Assembly: GCF_029867415.1 (NCBI RefSeq)
Contig: NC_081185.1
Span: forward strand, 27,949,293 to 28,013,292
DNA length: 64,000 nt
Direction: 5' to 3'
Source of the DNA: Vicia villosa
Taxonomy: Eukaryota > Streptophyta > Magnoliopsida > Fabales > Fabaceae
The translations under genes were made by a program, and so were the position numbers. This document shows, in pieces, positions 1-12,657 of the stretch (position 1 is its first letter; each line of letters starts with the position of its first letter). Under the pieces are notes generated by a model. It did not search any database and was not told the DNA's origin. It worked only from the letters and a program-made list of their open reading frames with translations.

Positions 1-34
1 TGTGAGGCAACGAGGTGTTACATTAATAAAACTA

Positions 35-328
35 GGGTTAATGAACTTTTTGGTCCCTCTAAATATTGCAGATTTCGTTTTTAGTCCCTCCAAAATTTTT
101 CTTTAAGAAATCGTCCCTTCAAAAATTTTCGTCTAAACTATTGGTCCCTAACGTCAAATTTGCTAGAGATTAGCTACGACTTTAGCCACCGATTAGCTAC
201 GAAATTTGACGTTAGGGACCAATAGTTCAGAAGAAAAATTTTGAAGGGACGATTTCTTGAAGGAAAATTTTGGAGGGACTAAAAACGAAATTTGAAATAT
301 TTAAAGGGACGAAAAAGTTCATTAACCC
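35..328. mobile_element. Foldback MULE-type MITE
   Basis: A 294-bp non-coding element that is almost entirely one imperfect inverted repeat. It opens with gggttaatgaac and closes with gttcattaaccc; both arms carry the same series of blocks (ggtccct, ttagtccctcc, atcgtccctt, gacgttagggacc inverted). It is flanked by an exact 9-bp direct repeat, ataaaacta (26-34 and 329-337), as expected for Mutator-like elements. No ORF is present, so it would need a transposase supplied in trans. It sits at the 3' end of a LINE fragment. Confidence 0.85.
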
Positions 329-337
329 ATAAAACTA

Positions 338-960
338 TATTACAATAATAACCAAACCTCATTCCACTAAATGAGATAGGCTACATGGATCATCTTCCGT
401 CATAATATTTTGTTCAGGACCATGTTTCTTTCCAAATCATTAGTCTTGAGATCTTTCTTAATAACTTTTCTTATAGTTTTTATAGGCTTCATCTACCTCT
501 AGTTGTTTGACTCCTCTCCATCTGATATACTTTCCTTACCAAATAATCTATGTGTCTTCTCTCTACACGCCTAGACCACACAAGTTTACTTTTCACCATA
601 TTTTCTACTACAAGTACTACCCCCAACATTCTCTCTTCGTCTATTTTATACTTAATTTATTTTTGTGTTGATTCTTAACCGCCAAATATTATGTCTCGTA
701 CAACATTGCAGGTCTGACTGCAATCCCGATAAAATTTGTCCTTCTTCTTGAGCGGTACCTTCGTGTCACATAAAATCCTTGAAGCCTTGATCAAGTTCAA
801 CCACCACGCTTGAATTTGATGGTTTATACCTCCTTTTATTTCTCCATTATTTTATATTACGAATCTAAGATATTTAAACCGCGTGACTTACGAGATAATA
901 TGGTCTCGAACTTTCTCCTATATGTTAGAAACACATATCCTTTTGCTGGGATTACATTCT
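338..960 (-). mobile_element. RTE-type LINE 3' fragment 1
   Basis: The minus strand ends with the block aaaccaaacctcattccac...ggctacatggatca, which is the end of ORF2 and 3' tail of plant RTE-like non-LTR retrotransposons (family recognition from memory). Upstream (plus coordinates about 660-960) lies the usual preceding part of the RT gene, heavily mutated. It is 5'-truncated, as usual for LINEs, and has no open frame. A homologous piece is at 17885-18230. Right boundary approximate; 960-1083 is AT-rich without recognisable content. Confidence 0.6.
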
Positions 961-1083
961 ATATAACTTTTCATTTTCCTTAATTTTGAATAGTAATATT
1001 AGCAATATATTATAAATTTTATTTTTAAAAAGTTGTACGAAAAAATATTCATGAAATATTATTACACATGAATCAAGGAGACG

Positions 1084-2360
1084 TTACATTAATAAAATTA
1101 TATTACAACAACAACAACCAAACCTTATTCCAGTAAGTGAGGTTGACTACATGGATAAATTTTTGCCATAATGTTCAATATCTAGAATCATGCTTCTATT
1201 CATGGGCGTTCTCGACTTTTTAGAGGCTCAGGGCAAACAACAAAAATGGACCCCAAACAAAATATTGATTTTGTATTCGCCTTCAAAATAAAAAAGAATC
1301 CCAGAGACACATAAAAAATATGAAGTCTTGGTTGTTTTTAACAAAAAAATAATTTTAATAGGGAAAAGAATGTCATCTGCAAATCATTAAAGAATTCAAA
1401 ATTGCAATATAATTGACTTAATTAATAATGAGAATCTTTTAAGAGCCTTATTTACTCTAATTTTAGGCAAGAAACTCCGTCTCAAAAAAATGAAAGTGAA
1501 GTTTCTCTTACTACAGTTGTAGAAAATCAAATCATATGACTAAGAAATGTAGGAGTAAACATAAACAATACTTTGAGCATAATTCGCAGATTTACCTGAC
1601 TGGTAAGAAATTTATTTCTATAATAAGAAATCAAACACAAAATAATAGTAAATTTTATTTCATCATTAAAATTTGATAATAAATAAGTTAATTGTATCAT
1701 AAACTTTTAAATATATAATTATAATATATAAATAATCTCTAAAATTTATACTAAAATAAATAAAATTATAAAGATTATAATAAATAATATTGAAAATAAA
1801 ATTTGACTAAAAATTTAAATTTGATAAAAGTTAATTGTCAGAACTTATGTATAATTAAAGAATGAAGTGTTTATGTTAAAAAAATGGTAACTAAAATTAT
1901 GAAAAATTATGATAGGAGTAAAGATTTGAATAGGTGACAAGGAGCTTATAGATCAGAGTTTAAACCGTCCGGCCACAATATTGAATTGTTCTTTAGTTTC
2001 GGTAATAGATATTTATTTTATATTTGCTACAATATTGAATTGTTCTTTAGTTTTGGTAATAAATATTTATTTTATATTTTAGTATTATAATTTTTTAATT
2101 ATACTTCCTATATTGAGGCTCCTATTTTCTTGAGGTCCTGGGCTGTAGGTCTGGTTTCCCGGGCCCAGGGTCGGCCCTGCTTCTATCTAAGTTATTAATC
2201 TCAAGATATTTCTTAATAATTTCTTTTATAATTGTTATAGGTCTTCCTCTACCTTTATCTGTTTGACTCCTTTCAATCTAATTCACTCTTGTTACCACAC
2301 AATATACAAGTCTTCTTTCTACATGTCCAAACTACCTAAGTATATTTCCATCATCTTTTA
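1084..2360 (-). mobile_element. RTE-type LINE 3' fragment 2, split by a hAT element
   Basis: A second LINE 3' end starts with a (caa)n-like tail followed by ccaaaccttattccagtaagtg. It breaks off at about 1200 and resumes at 2180 (ttctatctaagttattaatctc), continuing to about 2360 where it meets a copia relic. The break is filled by the element at 1201-2179. No ORF survives. Confidence 0.6.
1201..2179. mobile_element. Non-autonomous hAT-like element
   Basis: A 979-bp insertion inside a LINE fragment. Its right end reads gggcccagggtcggccctg, the inverse of the cagggccgaccctgggc type terminus of hAT elements; the left end (catgggcgttctcgac) is a diverged version. Flanks are an 8-bp duplication with one mismatch: cttctatt (1193-1200) and cttctatc (2180-2187). 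The inside is AT-rich, has no transposase, and holds a tandem duplication of about 55 bp (about 1975-2085, copies starting caatattgaattgttcttt). Confidence 0.7.
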
Positions 2361-4868
2361 GTGGAGCGTTATACTTAGACACCATTTGTTGAGCACAACT
2401 GTTTCCTGCTGCTATGAACTCAGCTTCATCCATAGGTAAAGAGACACAATTTTGCTTTTTGCTTAGCCATGAAATATTGTTTCCCAAGAAGAGAACTCCT
2501 TCAGATGTACTATTTCTATTAGCAACACTTTCAGAAAGAACCTGAATCATGAAAATATAGTACTTCATACTTATTTGTGCTAAATACTGACTTCATAATC
2601 ACTTTAGCATAATTGAGGTGGTTCATCTTAGGTCCTGCTTGATATCTGACACAAACGCCAGTTGCTAAGGATATATCTGGTCTGTTTGCAATGAAGTATA
2701 GAAGCCTTCTAATCATGCTTTGATACACATTCTGATAAACACTTACTTCTTCTTCATCCTTAGAGAACTTCAGGTGAATGGAGATAAAATTTCTCTCATG
2801 ACTGATACTCTCCAGACTAAGTCTCCTCACAACATTCTTTGCACACTTACTTCGATAGAGAAGAATTGAGTCTTCCATCGGTTTAACTTGCACTCCTAGA
2901 GAGTAAGTCACTTCTTCCACGAGACTCATATCATACCCCAACTACATCTATTTGACAAGATGTTGGATCATTTCATCTGACATCCCTTTAACATCAGTAC
3001 TTTCCATACAGATCTTGGCAGTTACACGGTTTCTAGGGCTTTCTTCAGCATAAAGAATTTTTCCAGTTCCACTCTCTCCATATCCATGACTGACTTGAAG
3101 TTCAATCAACCTCATACACCAAGCCCTCGGATCTTGGTTCAGGTCATACACCCCCATTCTTAGCTTGAACGTGTGTTCTAGAACTGACGAATCACTCAAA
3201 CCTTTCTGTTGCTTAATATAAACCTCTTCATTTTGGTATTCACCTAGACAGGCCCTCTAGAAATCTATGTGAGGTAACTTGAACTTTAAGAGATATGTCA
3301 CTTGGAGTAGAAGCCTGATAGAGTTCAAGTGAGTCACAGGAACAATTATCTCATCATGAGGACTCTTAAACGCAACAAGACTTATTTTATCTTTGGAAGC
3401 AATGTCTTATTTACTTATGACGTACATACCATTAATCTAGGACTCATCAGTCACGACTTCATTCACATAATTTTAGATACAACTGGAACTTGAAGAGAAT
3501 TCCCTTGATCTAGTGGCAGCTCCTTGTCTAGGATCTTTTATCATATGTTCTTGAGGTTGATCCTTTTGCATTATGGGAACTATTTATTCGATAGCTATCT
3601 GAGTTTCTTCAACTTCAGCATTTGTACTTGAGTCTCCAATGTCGGTATCAGATGTTGAGGCATCTTCAGCAGCATTCTCATTAGCTAGGGCCGTAGTTGT
3701 CTCAACTTCTTTCAGAGTGTTTTCTTATCTGATAGAGTCACTGACAGTCATATTTGTAGAGTCCTTTATCACCTTGGACCTGGTAATGTCACAGTTCTTT
3801 TCTTTTTGGACCTTGTGGTATATGACTTTAGACTCCTCAAACTTCTTCCTGACAGAGCTCAACAACTTTCCCTTAGAGAGGTTATCACTCATGGCGTCTG
3901 TATCTTTCTTTCCTCTAGACCCTTCAGCCTTCATAGATTTGGATCTTCTCCCATACATAGCATGGCTCATGTCACGAGACATAGTTTTCACACATGTCCC
4001 ATGAAGGGGTGCTTTCTTTGCCTTCAGATTAGTATTAGTATGTTTCCCTTGATGAGACAACATATGTTTGGGATATCCAATCAATTTATAGTAGGAGGAC
4101 TTTGAATGACCAAAATTGTCACAATGATAGCATTTCAAGGATTTGTGCAGATGGCTATCGTGCCTTTTCTGAGATATCTTCATATGCTGGGACACAAGTC
4201 TCGACATCTTCTGCTTCTGCCTTCGAGGGACCTCCTTAATTTCTGAATATTTGTCCATCACAGCCAGGCTTCTAGAGTCAAGATTTCTGGTTTTCTCAGT
4301 GATTTCTTCACTCTGAAGACTCTCACCTGTCACAGCGGAACCAATACTTGACCTCCTCATCAATTGAGTCATGTTGTGAAGGTTTGAGTTTAATAGAACA
4401 ATTTATTCTTTAAGATCATCAATAATTGATAAGAGCTTATCTTTCTCATCCTGCCGTAGAGCAACAGCAGTTATGTGCTTTATTACTCTCTTACGTAGTT
4501 TTTTCATTTTCTAAACACGTCTCTGAGAGTCCTGCTGCGAGTTCACTTATAGTGAGTTCTTCAACATGTGAATCTGTATCAGACTTATCAGCCTCCTCAT
4601 CAGATTCACATGCTCCAATCATGATATTTTTCTTGTTTGACTGATTTCTCTCTATTTTATCTTTTGAACTCTTCCTCTGACCATGACACAAATGAGCCTC
4701 TCCCATGCTTCTTGAGGTATATGATCCATTTAGTTTGTTCATACCTTTCTTGTTACAATTTGTACTTGCTTGATATTTTGTTGAACTGCTTTCTCAACAG
4801 AGCCAGATCATCGGATGAACTTTCAGAGCTCATATCTTCTCTGATCTTTGAATTTTTAGAGTTCGAGA
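2332..4868 (-). pseudogene. Decayed Ty1/copia polyprotein (gag, RT, RNase H)
   Basis: Read on the minus strand from 4868 down, pieces occur in copia order. An acidic gag segment (4491-4868) is followed by a gag zinc knuckle CYHCDNFGHSKSSYYKLIGYPKH (about 4075-4145; normally CCHC, here the last Cys is Tyr). RT remnants follow at 2948-3199 (DPRAWCMRLIE matches the family's QAPRAWYERL) and 2531-2941 (LLYFIANRPDISLA). RNase H remnants are at 2332-2568 (ISWLSKKQNCVSL, then EAEFIAAG). Frameshifts and stops separate every piece, protease and integrase are not recognisable, and no LTRs were found. The right end is cut by the LTR fragment starting at 4869. It cannot be functional. Confidence 0.8.
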
Positions 4869-6050
4869 TGTAACACCACATATTTTCTAATTTTAATTTA
4901 ATTGGAAATTAAATTATTAATTAGAATTATTTTGGTATTTGGTTGAATTATTGTAGAATTATGGATTAAGGGCCACTGGGTCGGATGGTGAGGTTAGTAG
5001 TATGGGGGTGCTAAGTGAGTAAGCCCATTACTAACTATTTTATGTTTTCATAAAATAAGGGAAATAAGGAAAAAGAGTCAGAACGTGAAAAATGAGAAGT
5101 TGAAGAGAAGAGCTGAGGAACGTAAAGAGGAACCAAAGAGGAAGAGGACCAAAATGAAGAATTTGGCTAAGGTAAGGGGTGATTACTCTAATTATATGGT
5201 ATTATGATTTTGATGATGATAGGATTGAATTAAGGAATTAGAATCTCTATTTGGGATGTTAGGTTTTGTGAAATACCAACACTGACATGCATGATTTGAT
5301 GAATTGACTGCAATTGATGATGTAGTATTGTTACATGGTGTTATGGTATGTTGTTTGTGCATTAGAATCATGTATTTGGAGTATTTTGATGTTATTGGTG
5401 ATCAATTTCGTAATGGTATGTGTTTGGGATGCATAAAAGCCTTAAAAATCATGTTTTTCAGCTACTGGGTTCGTGGGAACCGGTTCCCATGTGGTAGGAA
5501 CCGGGTTCCAGTGTTTTTAAACGTTAAAAATAGCATTTTTGGGTCCAGGAACCGGTTCCCATGTGGGAGGAACCGGGTTCCAGTACAAATTCCAGCAGCA
5601 CGTTTTGAAAACTATTCCAACTTTAAAAGCTTCTAATTTTCAAACCGTAAGTCCGTTTTAGACGCCGTTTTGGACGTTGTTCCTTAAATTGAATGCTCTA
5701 CCATATGAAATAAAGAAAACAACAATAACTTGATTTTATTTTGAAAAGTATCGTTTTCTTCAAATGTAGTTTATTCTTGTTTTGCATAGTTGATGAGGTA
5801 CAATGATTTGTTGTTTGCATAATTGAATATGTGCAATGATGTGTGTTGTTATAATGTGATTGCTTCTGCTTGTTATGAAAATGGATGTTGTTCGTGGTAA
5901 ATATGGTTATCATGTGTTTTGATGAATGATGATGCAGATGGATGTTATTCATGGTAAATGTTGTTATCATGTGTTTTGATGAATGATGATGATTGATTTG
6001 TTTTGAATGATGCATGATACATGTACATACTTGTTGGTGATAACTATGTT
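4869..6050 (+). mobile_element. Truncated gypsy LTR, family A
   Basis: It starts tgtaacacc and is homologous along its length to the LTRs at 7226-9436, 12658-14868 and 49729-51614, but in plus orientation. It holds a TATA-like cataaaataagg near 5050, a splice-donor consensus aag|gtaagg at 5171/5172, a short array built on the palindrome ggaaccggttcc (5465-5583), and the conserved block ttcaaaccgtaagtccg at about 5640. It breaks at about 6050, where minus-strand gag-pro sequence begins, so its distal half is missing. Its own internal region is not in the window. Confidence 0.75.
5465..5583. repeat. Family A LTR palindrome array
   Basis: Two units, each a perfect 12-bp palindrome ggaaccggttcc (5476-5487 and 5548-5559) followed about 15 nt later by ggaaccgggttcc. 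It occupies positions about 597-715 of the LTR, the same place as the differently composed arrays in families B and D. Confidence 0.8.
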
Positions 6051-7220
6051 AAACCAGCTCCTTCTTCTTCGGCAGTTGAAAATCTCACAGTCTTGTTATA
6101 ACAATTGATATGAGCATAGTTATATTCTAACCAGTCCATTCCCAAAATTACGTCCAGCCCGGCTAACGGTAAACATACTAAATCAACAGCAAAGTCCCTG
6201 TCGAAGATCGACAACGGACACTTCAAATAAACAAGAGATGTAGTCACAGATCCTTTAGCTGGAACCTCAACTACCATCTCGCCATTCATCGAAGATAGCA
6301 CAAGACCCAACTTTTCAACACATTCAGCAGCAATAAAACAATGAGTAGCACCAGTATCGATAATAGTAATTAAAGGCATACTATTGATGAAGCAAGTACC
6401 TCTAATGAGTCTGTCCTCAGTGCTTGTCTGAGTACCAGCCAATGCGAACACTTTACCACTAGCTTGTGCCTTCTTTGGTTTCTGACATTGACTTCCAATG
6501 TGTCCTTCTTCACCGCAATTAAAACAAACCACTTCTTTATGTCTACATTCAGACATCATATGACCAGTCTTGCCACAACGGAAACACTTCTTAACGTCAT
6601 CAGTGCAGTAAGTACTCTTGTGACCAGCCTTGCCACATTTAAAACACACAATCGGGGCAGGAGCACCTCCCCCACTGGTTCTCTGGCCCGGAGCAGCTCT
6701 CTGTTTGCCCTTGCCAGCTGGAGTGTCATAAGGCTTGCCACGTTGCTGACTCTGCTTACCTCTTCTATCACTGACAATCTTATAGTGAGCAGCATTATCT
6801 TCCTCAAAGATTCTGCAGCTGTCTACCAAGTTAGGGAAAACGCGGATCTGCTGATACCCTGTAGCCTTCTTGATCTCAGAGCGTAACCCATTTTCAAACT
6901 TAACGCATTTTGAAAACTCTGCACCCTCTCCATCATAGTATGGATAAAATTTGGCCAATTCAGTGAACTTTGCAGCATAGTCAGTCACTGACATGTTCCC
7001 TTGTTTCAGTTAGTGGAATTCGATTTCCTTCTTGCCACGGACGCTCTTAGGATAATACTTCCTCAGGAATTCTCTTCGGAACACGTCCCAAGTGATCTCT
7101 TCACATGCAGCTTCTAGTCTAGGACGTGTTGCTAGCCACCAGTCGTCAGCTTCGACTGCTAGCATATGCGTCCCATAGCGAACTTTTTGAGCCTGAGTAC
7201 AATCCATTACACGAAAGATC
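6044..7220 (-). pseudogene. Gypsy gag-protease relic (distal part)
   Basis: This continues the gag that starts at 15059, interrupted by the element at 7226-14868. From 7207 down it encodes the retrotransposon gag core (YGTHMLAVEADDWW, FRREFLRKYYP), then three CCHC zinc knuckles ([42 protein letters not shown]) and an aspartic protease with the active-site motif IDTGATHCFI and downstream VILGMDWL. A stop lies in frame near 7008 (consensus EFLELKQGN reads EFH-stop-LKQGN). The sequence ends at the junction with the family A LTR at about 6050, so RT, RNase H and integrase are gone. Non-functional. Confidence 0.85.
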
Positions 7221-7225
7221 CTCTC

Positions 7226-9436
7226 TGTAACACCCTTCTAAACCCCGCGGAAATTTATAAAATAATTCAGAGTAAAACATGAAAACAAGGGTGCCACAAT
7301 TCCAATTAAAACAAATTATCATAAATCAATTGTCATGCTTTCACTAAGGAACAATTCATCACAATACATAAACATCTCATGTTAACACAGCGGAAATTCA
7401 CCATACGGATAAGCATAACATCATCTATGCAATATCCCACAAAAGTACTCCAATAACAACAAAATAGAGTATCATCATCAACCCTAAACTAGCGTTCCCC
7501 CAGTGTTACAATATCAGAGCATGACACCGACACTATACTTAAACAAACTGGCCTATGAGCTATCCTCACCAAAGCCAAAAGCCGCTACTCGCCAATCTGA
7601 AATCATCAAAGTAAGGGTGAGTCTCATTCACAATTAACAAATGTTATCGAATCATAAACAATAACACATCATAGTCACATTATTCATCCAATTTCATTAT
7701 ATTCAGATTGTCAGGAAGTACTCATCAACACACAACAACAATTAGAATACATTACCAAGAGACAACATCATAATTCATCCAAACAAATCATAACCATTAC
7801 ACAATCATCACATATTATAACATTGGACAATCTTCCATTCATGTTATAATAACACAAGTAGCCTAATGCAAATGCAACTATATGCATGTGGTACCAAAAT
7901 CTGGGATAACCCATCTCACCGATCCACCATCGTCAAGGATACGGCAACACCCACTCACTAATTCCACACAATGGGAATTAGCTACCACTGATCCACCATC
8001 GTCAAGGATCAGCCACATAATGATTATGAAATGCATGTATCAACCATAACATGCTCATCATCAACATTAAACAACCAAATATCATAATCATCAACCACCA
8101 CAAAATAAATAGCCACACACAGTTATGCTATTTCTCAACCATAATAAAATACATATTTTACACCAACAATATATGTATAATAAACACCAATTACAACCAC
8201 AACATCATGACAGGTAAATCATTCATTAATGTGCCTGTATGCATAAACCACCACATAATACAATAATAATAGCGCCTCTCGCAATCGTGTACCAAGTACA
8301 ACAAATCAACCCAACAACAACAGAGCATTTACATCATCATTCATCAAAACACATGATAACCATATTTACCATGAACAACACCCATTTGCACAATTAACAG
8401 AAGCAACCACATTATCACAGCATACATCATTGCACATATTCAATTATGCATACAACAATCATTGCACCTTATCAACTATGCAAAACCAGAATAAACCACA
8501 TTTGAAGAAAATGATACTTTTCAAAATAAAATCAAGTTATTGTTGTTTTATTGATTTCATATGGTAGAGCATTCAATTTAAGGAACAACGTCCAAAACGG
8601 CGTCTAAAACGGACTTACGGTTTGAAAGTTACACATCTTTAACTTTTTACAAGAAAACATTTATCGCTACAGCACGCGGCGCAACCAAAGTTCGCGGCGC
8701 GACCTGAAGCACACAAACACGTTCGCGGCGCCAACCTATGCACGCGGCGCGATGCGAGAAAACAAGTACGCCTTCGCGGCGCGCACCTACCTTCGCGGCG
8801 CGAACTGGCAAAAGTCATAGCTTTCATCGCATTTGACAGCATTACGGGATTTACCCCAAAATCCCCAAAACCAAACCAAGTTATGTTATGAACCTCAAAT
8901 ACCACCATATCAGCCACATACATGTTATAACACAAATATAACACACAAAGAGGATCATTTAATCCTCATAACAATCATATAATCATACAATTCATCAAAT
9001 CATACAATTCCCCTCAAAATCATCCCAAAACCCCAATCCATCATATAACCAATTGACACAAACAATGCATCTAAATCAGTCCTATTATCTATAATACGAT
9101 AAAAGATATTAACCGGAAGAGTCCCCCCTTACCTTAGCCAAAGATCTTGATTAGCCCTCTTCCTCTTCTGTTCCTCTTTCACGTATCAGCACTTCTACTC
9201 TTCTGCTCCTCTTCCACATCTATTTTCCTTTTTTCCTCAATTCCTTATTTTTATGAAAAATAGATTTTAATTTAGTAAAGGGCTTTACTAACATAGCACC
9301 CCCTCTTTACTAATACCACACTTGGCCCAACACTATAAACCATCTTTCTTCCAATTAAACCCCACCAACCACCAATAATTCTAATTATAAATTAAATTTC
9401 CATTTAAATTAAAAATTAAAATATACGGGTGTTACA
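7226..9436 (-). repeat. 3' LTR of the non-autonomous gypsy element (family B)
   Basis: Termini tgtaacaccc and gggtgttaca form the usual TG...CA ends with inverted repeats. On the minus strand it carries a TATA-like tttcataaaaataagg, the splice-donor consensus ctaag|gtaagg, the cgcggcgc array (8674-8813) and the conserved block caaaccgtaagtccg, in that order. The short open frame of 71 codons at 8051-8266 recurs in the other LTR and is not a gene. Confidence 0.9.
8674..8813. repeat. Family B CpG array in the 3' LTR
   Basis: Six copies of cgcggcgc (or cgcggcgcg) spaced about 20-30 bp apart with unrelated spacers. It lies at LTR positions about 624-763, matching the arrays of families A and D. 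The other LTR has the same array at 14106-14245 with one unit changed from cgcgg to cacgg. Confidence 0.8.
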
Positions 9437-12400
9437 ACTCTCCCCCACTAAAAGAGTTTTCGTCCTCGAAAACATACCTCAAGTAACCAGCTCGTATAAG
9501 AGTCCTCCACCTGACTCTCCAGCTCCCAATTAACATTACCATCATTCAATCCTAAAAATCCATCTGACATAACCAACAGGAAACATGTTTCACACATTCA
9601 AATCCCAGTTCTTACGTCGCATTTGACTATCCAAAAGTATACCACTTGCTTTATCTCCAAAAGGTTAACAACCACAGAACATTGAGGTACAACCTATACA
9701 ATACGCTCAACAAACGAGTAATACAATTACACAATTTATAGTATGATCACACTTGATTAACAATACAGTAATGGATCCCTTCTACCAAACATACCAACCT
9801 TAGACACGCTTTTCCATCTGAGCGATAAGGTAATACTTACACTTTTCACCAACCGCTTCCTTCAAGAAACTCAATACTCATATTCCTATACCATTGAATT
9901 CTAATTATCTGACTCCTCTTAAGTCACACCAGTAATTATCCAACACGTTACATTCCGCTTTTTCTGCACTACTCTGACTACTCATCACAATCATCTATAC
10001 CAAATAGATTTCTGAGTTTTACCCGATTCCGACTCTCTTTACTCATTCGTTTCAAGAATCATTCTTCATCATCCATGGTACTAATTCACTACTCAGCAAT
10101 CCTTACTCGCATCCAGCGAAAACCAACTTCCTCTATTTAAACATCCTAACCATCAGAACAAGTACACACAAGTAATTATAGTCACACTCATTAGCATCAA
10201 TATACCATTGCTTACAAAATAGCCCAACTGAGTCCCACTCTCTTTTAAGAATTAAATCCACTTCGTCCTTCATAGGGTGTAATTACTCATTATATCTAGA
10301 ATCTACAATAACCCCTTAACAACAACACAAAATCATTACAACGTCATATAGCATCAACCCTTCGTTTTTAATTTCGCCGAATACATACTCGTTAACTACG
10401 TACAACCGTAATAACATATTCATCATCTCGGCAATTATTCAAAAGAGTTATAATTCTTCGACACGACATCCTTACATCCACCGGATTCTAAATCCAACAT
10501 ATAGATCAATACATATTCTCTATGTAGGCTTCCGACATATTAATTCCTTACTTCCCGCGAGTAGTACTCATAACACTACTCCACATCACACTTTCGTTGC
10601 GCGACTCTGATTACCCGTCTTAAGTCATCATCCACCATGTTGTACTCTTTCATATTCACTTCTTCATAAGTTCACACAACATAGTGAGTGATTATTCTCA
10701 CGGCTTAGTATTCATCACATCTTAAACCATTAAGGTAACAAAACAAGCTTATCTCTTCTATATGATTCCATCTACTACCAACAAGAGATTTAGGGTGATC
10801 AAGTCCTAAATTTGTCAATATTAGTTGAAAATCATATTTAAGCATAAACCGTCGTTACTACATAATAGTGTCCATTTCCGAGTTTGCACCCAAACTCATT
10901 AACATCGTCATAGTTCAATAATCCACTACGGTGTCCTTCTTCTAGAATATTCTTCCGAAGCTCAAAACATCAGTTACACAAATCCAATCACTCAACCTCA
11001 TTATATTATTCCCGTCGATTCTAAATTCACCGCCTTTACCTTGGTAATTCAAAGTCAACCTATCGATCAACTCAACATCATCTTTCTGACCTTCTCTAAT
11101 CTCGTTAAGAATACCACTAGTCATCTTCTAGCATACTCAATCTAACACTATTAGGATCACCTTCACATACCAACTCAAGTCTCTAAATTGTTCAATTAAA
11201 TCCAACTCATTCATCCTTAGCACCGACATTTTAAAGACTTCTTACGCAACACAATAGCACAACATTTATAACTCGTGGTTTTAATCCAAGTTCTATTACA
11301 TCCTTCACGTCCAAATGTCATCCCACTCGGAATCTCAACAAAGTCTTTCCCACGTCAACAAATGTTAGAAATTCCCTACAATTCTTCTTTTATACTTATC
11401 GTTACTCTGCCATCACAAATACGATTCCAAGGGTTCTAAAGTTTGTCCCATCTTTACTACTAATTTACTCATTCACTAAAATCCATCGGTATTCAAATCA
11501 TATTTGTGACCGAACATCTCATCGACTTATTCATCAACAACATGTTCTACTCCACGTCGTTTCAAACAATCGCGGTAGTAGGCATTCTTATTCAACAAGT
11601 TTCACGCTTCTATAACCGACTTCAGAACCTCTCCTCATAGGGTCACTCTACCGTATTTATAACTCTTCCATAAATTAGAACACAATCCCTCCTCCTCGTA
11701 GGTTCAAACGGCACATTAATCCGACACTCGGAACCCAAGATATGAATTTTCCAATCATTGCCCGAAAATGCAACACTGACATCATGCAGCGACACTCTAT
11801 ACGATATATCCAAAACTCCTCAATTGGTAAATTCAATTCTTAAAATTACTTCTCAAAAAAACCTTCCAAGTATTCCTTCGATCCATTCAACACTGACACT
11901 GACATCCCGTGCAGTACCAATAAACAAGTCTAGTTATAAGAACAAGAGTAACCGTAACTTCGCCTCCTTCCAACGTCATCCTGTCACAATTAATTATGTT
12001 ACAGCTGCTGCAACCATTTTTATAACAAAGTTCATCTCGTTAGCTTTCCGACGCTTCAAACGGAACTCAATTCGGATGTCCAGAACTCCAGTTATGAATT
12101 TTCGAAGTTCCGCGGCTATTCAGCAATTTTCCTGCGTTTTGCTTACGAAAATCTCTCTCCAAAACTCATTCTCTTCAACTCTATCACATTCCAAACAGCC
12201 CCTTATCTTATCTCTTCACATCCAAACATTCTTATGACTTGAGCAACACATCCTATCGCCGAAGTGCGATTTCTGAAACATTACAACATCAATCCTCTTT
12301 GCGACTTGCAGCTGACTCTCTTCCGAGGTGTAAGGCTACACAACTGACAACTTCGCAGCACACCAGCAGAGCTGATACATTGCAACTTTCTAATTTTCCT

Positions 12401-12657
12401 CTCCTACAAATAATCATCAATTGCATATAATCATCCTCCTTCAAGATGCTCCAACTTAATTACCAGCCAAGTCTTAATTCCAAGAACTTCTCCCCCACTG
12501 GTTTCAAACCAACTTCCACAACAACCAACAAAGTACCGACAGTGGTTCACTCACATGTCGCGTACCAAGGGATAATATGCCGACAGTATTCAACCGTCGT
12601 GCAACTCAATTGACTCGATAATTGGCCGGACGGACCGACCTGCTCTGATACCACTAT
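9437..12657 (-). other. Interior of the non-autonomous element
   Basis: About 3.2 kb between the LTRs. On the minus strand it begins with the tRNA-Met-type primer site and a leader. It has no gag, protease, RT, RNase H or integrase, and ends with ggacgaaaactcttttagtg, which resembles the pol 3' tail of related elements. The plus-strand frames at 11758-12237 and 12239-12430 are compositionally like spacer and are not supported as genes. Confidence 0.7.
10942..11200 (-). pseudogene. Relic of gypsy pol between RNase H and integrase
   Basis: The minus strand reads LDLIEQFRDLS, then LNEIREGQKDDVELIDRLTL, then YQGKGGEFRIDGNNIMRL. This is the spacer typical of plant gypsy pol, just before the integrase zinc-binding region. 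The expected integrase HHCC sequence does not follow; downstream sequence is non-coding. It shows the non-autonomous element descends from a coding gypsy element by internal loss. Confidence 0.7.

Noticed and set aside
8051..8266. 71-codon frame, with an identical copy at 13483-13698
   Set aside because: It lies in the two LTR copies of one element; the duplication is explained by the LTRs and the protein is low complexity.
11758..12237. 159-codon plus-strand frame
   Set aside because: Inside the interior of a minus-oriented retroelement; no known motif, Ser/Thr-rich low-complexity composition, antisense to the element leader.
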